Notes under the pieces: generated by a model | Seen by the model: the letters and a program-made list of their open reading frames with translations, nothing else | What the model was told of the DNA's origin: nothing | Databases searched by the model: none | In this document: positions 62,150-64,000 of the stretch, piece by piece | Layout: each line of letters starts with the position of its first letter | Numbering within the stretch: the first letter of the stretch is position 1 | Source: JACCTU01 sp963737405 | GTDB taxonomy: Bacteria; Actinomycetota; Thermoleophilia; Gaiellales; Gaiellaceae | DNA: 64,000 nt | Assembly (NCBI GenBank): GCA_963737405.1 | Contig: CAVTSL010000004.1 | Coordinates: 62,001 to 126,000 of the forward strand | Direction of reading: 5' to 3' | Position numbers and translations under genes: made by a program

Positions 62150-63236
62150 GTGAGCGAAGCGACAGCAGTCCGGCAAGGAGTGGATGTCGAAGACGTCCTG
62201 GCCACCGACGAGGGGAAGAACCTCCTCGAGGCCGGGAAGCTGGCCGGCTCACTGAGCGCGGAGGAGATCGCGCTCGCGCTCGACGAGCTCGACCTCGAGC
62301 CCGGCGCGCTCGACTCGTTCTACGACACGCTCGAGGCGAACGAGATCTCGGTCGTCGAAGCGCAGCCGGTCGAGGAGGAAGAGGTCGTCGCGCCGGTGGA
62401 GCGCGAGGTCTCGACCGATTCGCTCCAGCTCTTCCTGAAGGACATCGGCAAGGTCGACCTGCTCACGGCGGCGCAGGAGGTCGAGCTCGCGAAGCGGATC
62501 GAGCGCGGCGACCACCGTGCGAAGCAGGAGATGGTCGAGGCGAACCTTCGTCTCGTCGTCTCGATCGCGAAGCGCTACCGCAACCAGGGCCTGCCGTTCC
62601 TCGATCTGATCCAGGAGGGGACGATCGGTCTCGTCCGCGCGGCGGAGAAGTTCGACTACCGCAAGGGCTTCAAGTTCTCGACCTACGCGACCTGGTGGAT
62701 CCGCCAGGCGGTCGCGCGCGCGCTCGCCGACAAGGCGCGGACGATCCGCATGCCGGTGCACGTCGTCGAGAAGCTGAACAAGATCGCGCGCGCCGAGCGC
62801 AAGCTCCGCGCCGAGCTCGGCCGGGAGCCGCAGTCGTGGGAGATCGGCCGGGAGCTCGAGCTCTCGCCGGAGGAGGTCGACCAGATCCGCCGGAGCGCGC
62901 AGACGCCCGTCTCGCTCGAGAAGCCCGTCGGCGACGAGGAGGAGTCCGAGTTCGGGCACTTCATCACCGACGAGTCGGCGCCGGCGCCCGAGGAGGAGGC
63001 CGAGACGACGCTCCGCAAGGAGGCGCTCAACAAGGTGCTCGACATGCTCTCGCCGCGCGAGCGCTCGGTGCTCGAGCTCCGGTACGGCCTCGACGGGAAG
63101 CCGCCGCGGACGCTCGACGAGGTGGGGCGGGACGTTCAACGTCACCCGCGAGCGGATCCGGCAGATCGAGAACCAGAGCCTGAAGAAGCTGCGGGCGCTG
63201 TCGGACTCGCAGACGCTCCGCGACGCCGCGGCCTGA
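62150..63236 (+). CDS. rpoD: Principal RNA polymerase sigma factor (RpoD/SigA), read across a one-base frameshift
   Basis: Region 1.2/2 is complete (DSLQLFLKDIGKVDLLTAAQE, EANLRLVVSIAKRYRNQGLPFLDLIQEG, YRKGFKFSTYATWWIRQAVARA), followed by region 3 and region 4 (LSPRERSVLELRYGLDG). At 63129-63131 a third G breaks the frame; without it EVGRTFNVTRERIRQIENQ, the -35-reading HTH, and the C-terminus LRDAAA are restored. GTG 62150 with ggaggggga RBS is chosen over upstream GTGs. The acidic N-terminal region is about 90 residues. Confidence 0.93.
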
Positions 63237-63244
63237 GACCAGTC

Positions 63245-63280
63245 GACACGCCAGGCTCCGCCCTCCGCGGCGGACGTGTC
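63245..63280 (+). terminator. Nested hairpin after rpoD
   Basis: The inner stem tccgcc/ggcgga and outer stem gacacg/cgtgtc pair around a bulge, 9 nt after the stop. There is no T tract, as for other terminators in high-GC genomes. Confidence 0.5.
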
Positions 63281-63392
63281 CGTGCCCGCGAGCGGCTCGA
63301 CCATCTTCGCGCAGCGCGAGGCGAACGCACCGACCTGTGGACGATTCGTCACGAAGTTGTTCCACTCGACATGTCTCGGAGGGGCGACACCA

Positions 63393-63403
63393 GGGTCAGA
63401 CCC
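63393..63403. repeat. Short palindrome gggtcagaccc
   Basis: It lies in the 211-nt gap between rpoD and the M20 gene, in the context gacaccagggtcagacccagg. Such GGTCTGACC-type palindromes are often dispersed repeats, but only this copy was noticed here. Confidence 0.3.
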
Positions 63404-63432
63404 AGGCGGCCCGGCGTGCGCTCGCGCGCCAG

Positions 63433-63438
63433 TAGACT
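63433..63438 (+). promoter_or_regulatory. -10 box TAGACT upstream of M20 peptidase
   Basis: It ends 9 nt before the GTG at 63448, the same hexamer and spacing as the ferredoxin promoter. Confidence 0.45.
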
Positions 63439-63447
63439 CTCGCGCCG

Positions 63448-64000
63448 GTGACCCCGGCGAACCTCGAAGAGCTCTACGACCTCCTGCGGATCCCGAGCGT
63501 GTCCGCGGACCCGTCGCACGCCGACGACGTGCGGCGCGCGGGCGAGTGGGTTCGCGACCTCGTGCGGTCGGCAAAGAGCGGGAGCGCCGAGCTGATCGAG
63601 ACCGAGGCGCAGCCGCTCGTGATCGGCGAGATCCCGGCGTCGCGCGACCCCGAGACCGCGCCGACCGTGCTCGTCTACGGCCACTTCGACGTCCAGCCGC
63701 CTGCGCCGCTCGAGCTCTGGGACAGCGACCCGTTCGAGCCGACGGTGCGCGACGACTGGCTGTTCGCGCGCGGCGTCGCCGACGACAAGGGGCAGCTCTA
63801 CGCCGTGCTACGCGCCGCGGTCGACCTCGCCGACGACGACGCACTTCCGGTCAACATCCGGGTCGCGTCCGACGGCGAGGAGGAGATCGGCGGGATGTCG
63901 GTCGTCGACTGGGTCCTCTCCGACGAGCGCGGCGCCGATGTCTGCGTCATCTTCGACGGCGGGATGGAGCGGCGCGACGTGCCGCAGTTCTGCACCGGCA
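63448..64000 (+). CDS. M20-family dipeptidase, 3' end missing
   Basis: The visible 184 residues begin TPANLEELYDLLRIPSVSADPSHADDV and carry the M20 metal motif YGHFDVQPPAPLELWDSDPF, then FARGVADDKGQLYAV (bridging Asp) and the catalytic Glu pair in DGEEEIGG. This is the ArgE/DapE/CPG2 group, closest to CNDP-type dipeptidases. The gene runs off the window. GTG start with a leaderless-type promoter. Confidence 0.9.
   Translation, partial: MTPANLEELYDLLRIPSVSADPSHADDVRRAGEWVRDLVRSAKSGSAELIETEAQPLVIGEIPASRDPETAPTVLVYGHFDVQPPAPLELWDSDPFEPTVRDDWLFARGVADDKGQLYAVLRAAVDLADDDALPVNIRVASDGEEEIGGMSVVDWVLSDERGADVCVIFDGGMERRDVPQFCTG

Overview
The window is 64 kb of very GC-rich, densely packed bacterial chromosome. 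Gene content points to an actinobacterium, and my best guess is a deep-branching class such as Thermoleophilia. The reasons are a DUF501 gene behind an FtsB-like gene, the complete actinobacterial CysO/CysM/Mec/MoeZ cysteine set, GTG as the commonest start, and one-to-four-base NTGA overlaps almost everywhere. The class assignment is inference. I see no phage, insertion sequence, CRISPR array or replication origin; the only RNA gene seen is one tRNA-Gln(UUG).

Layout. 1-20 kb is a housekeeping block: metG (5' end missing), tatD, rsmA, ispE, a small membrane gene, tRNA-Gln, glmU, prs, rplY/ctc, pth, an ABC exporter, mfd, a PpiC-type lipoprotein, mazG, a divergent methyltransferase, eno, pyk, an ftsB-like gene and a DUF501 gene. 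20-36 kb is mixed signalling, envelope and redox: an HTH-receiver fusion, a PAP2 phosphatase, a four-GAF PP2C phosphatase, a spermidine-synthase-like membrane protein, GDPD, an L,D-transpeptidase, a small cytochrome c/thioredoxin set (TlpA-like, CcmH-like, CcdA-like), a ferredoxin, a response regulator with a degenerate kinase, and a radical SAM gene. 36-57 kb is a sugar/polyol catabolic region. It has four Gfo/Idh/MocA dehydrogenases, IolD, IolC, IolB and IolE homologues, a sugar ABC importer, a zinc alcohol dehydrogenase, two SDRs, a xylose-isomerase-like protein, xylulokinase and two odd MBL-like proteins. 57-60 kb is the cysteine module moeZ-cysO-cysM-mec on the minus strand. 60-64 kb holds a conserved unknown, a TPR membrane protein, the principal sigma factor and the start of an M20 peptidase.

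Three window-wide themes stand out. First, at least fourteen genes, including rsmA, prs and rpoD, are split by single-base shifts, nearly all of them one extra G or C next to a short G/C run. I read these as assembly indels and annotate the genes as whole. Second, many genes have a TANNNT -10 box ending only 6-11 nt before the start codon, which predicts largely leaderless mRNAs. Third, the CysO-like sulfur carrier does not end at its Gly-Gly but continues for 29 residues and ends in Gly-Gly-Cys, with its JAMM peptidase two genes downstream.
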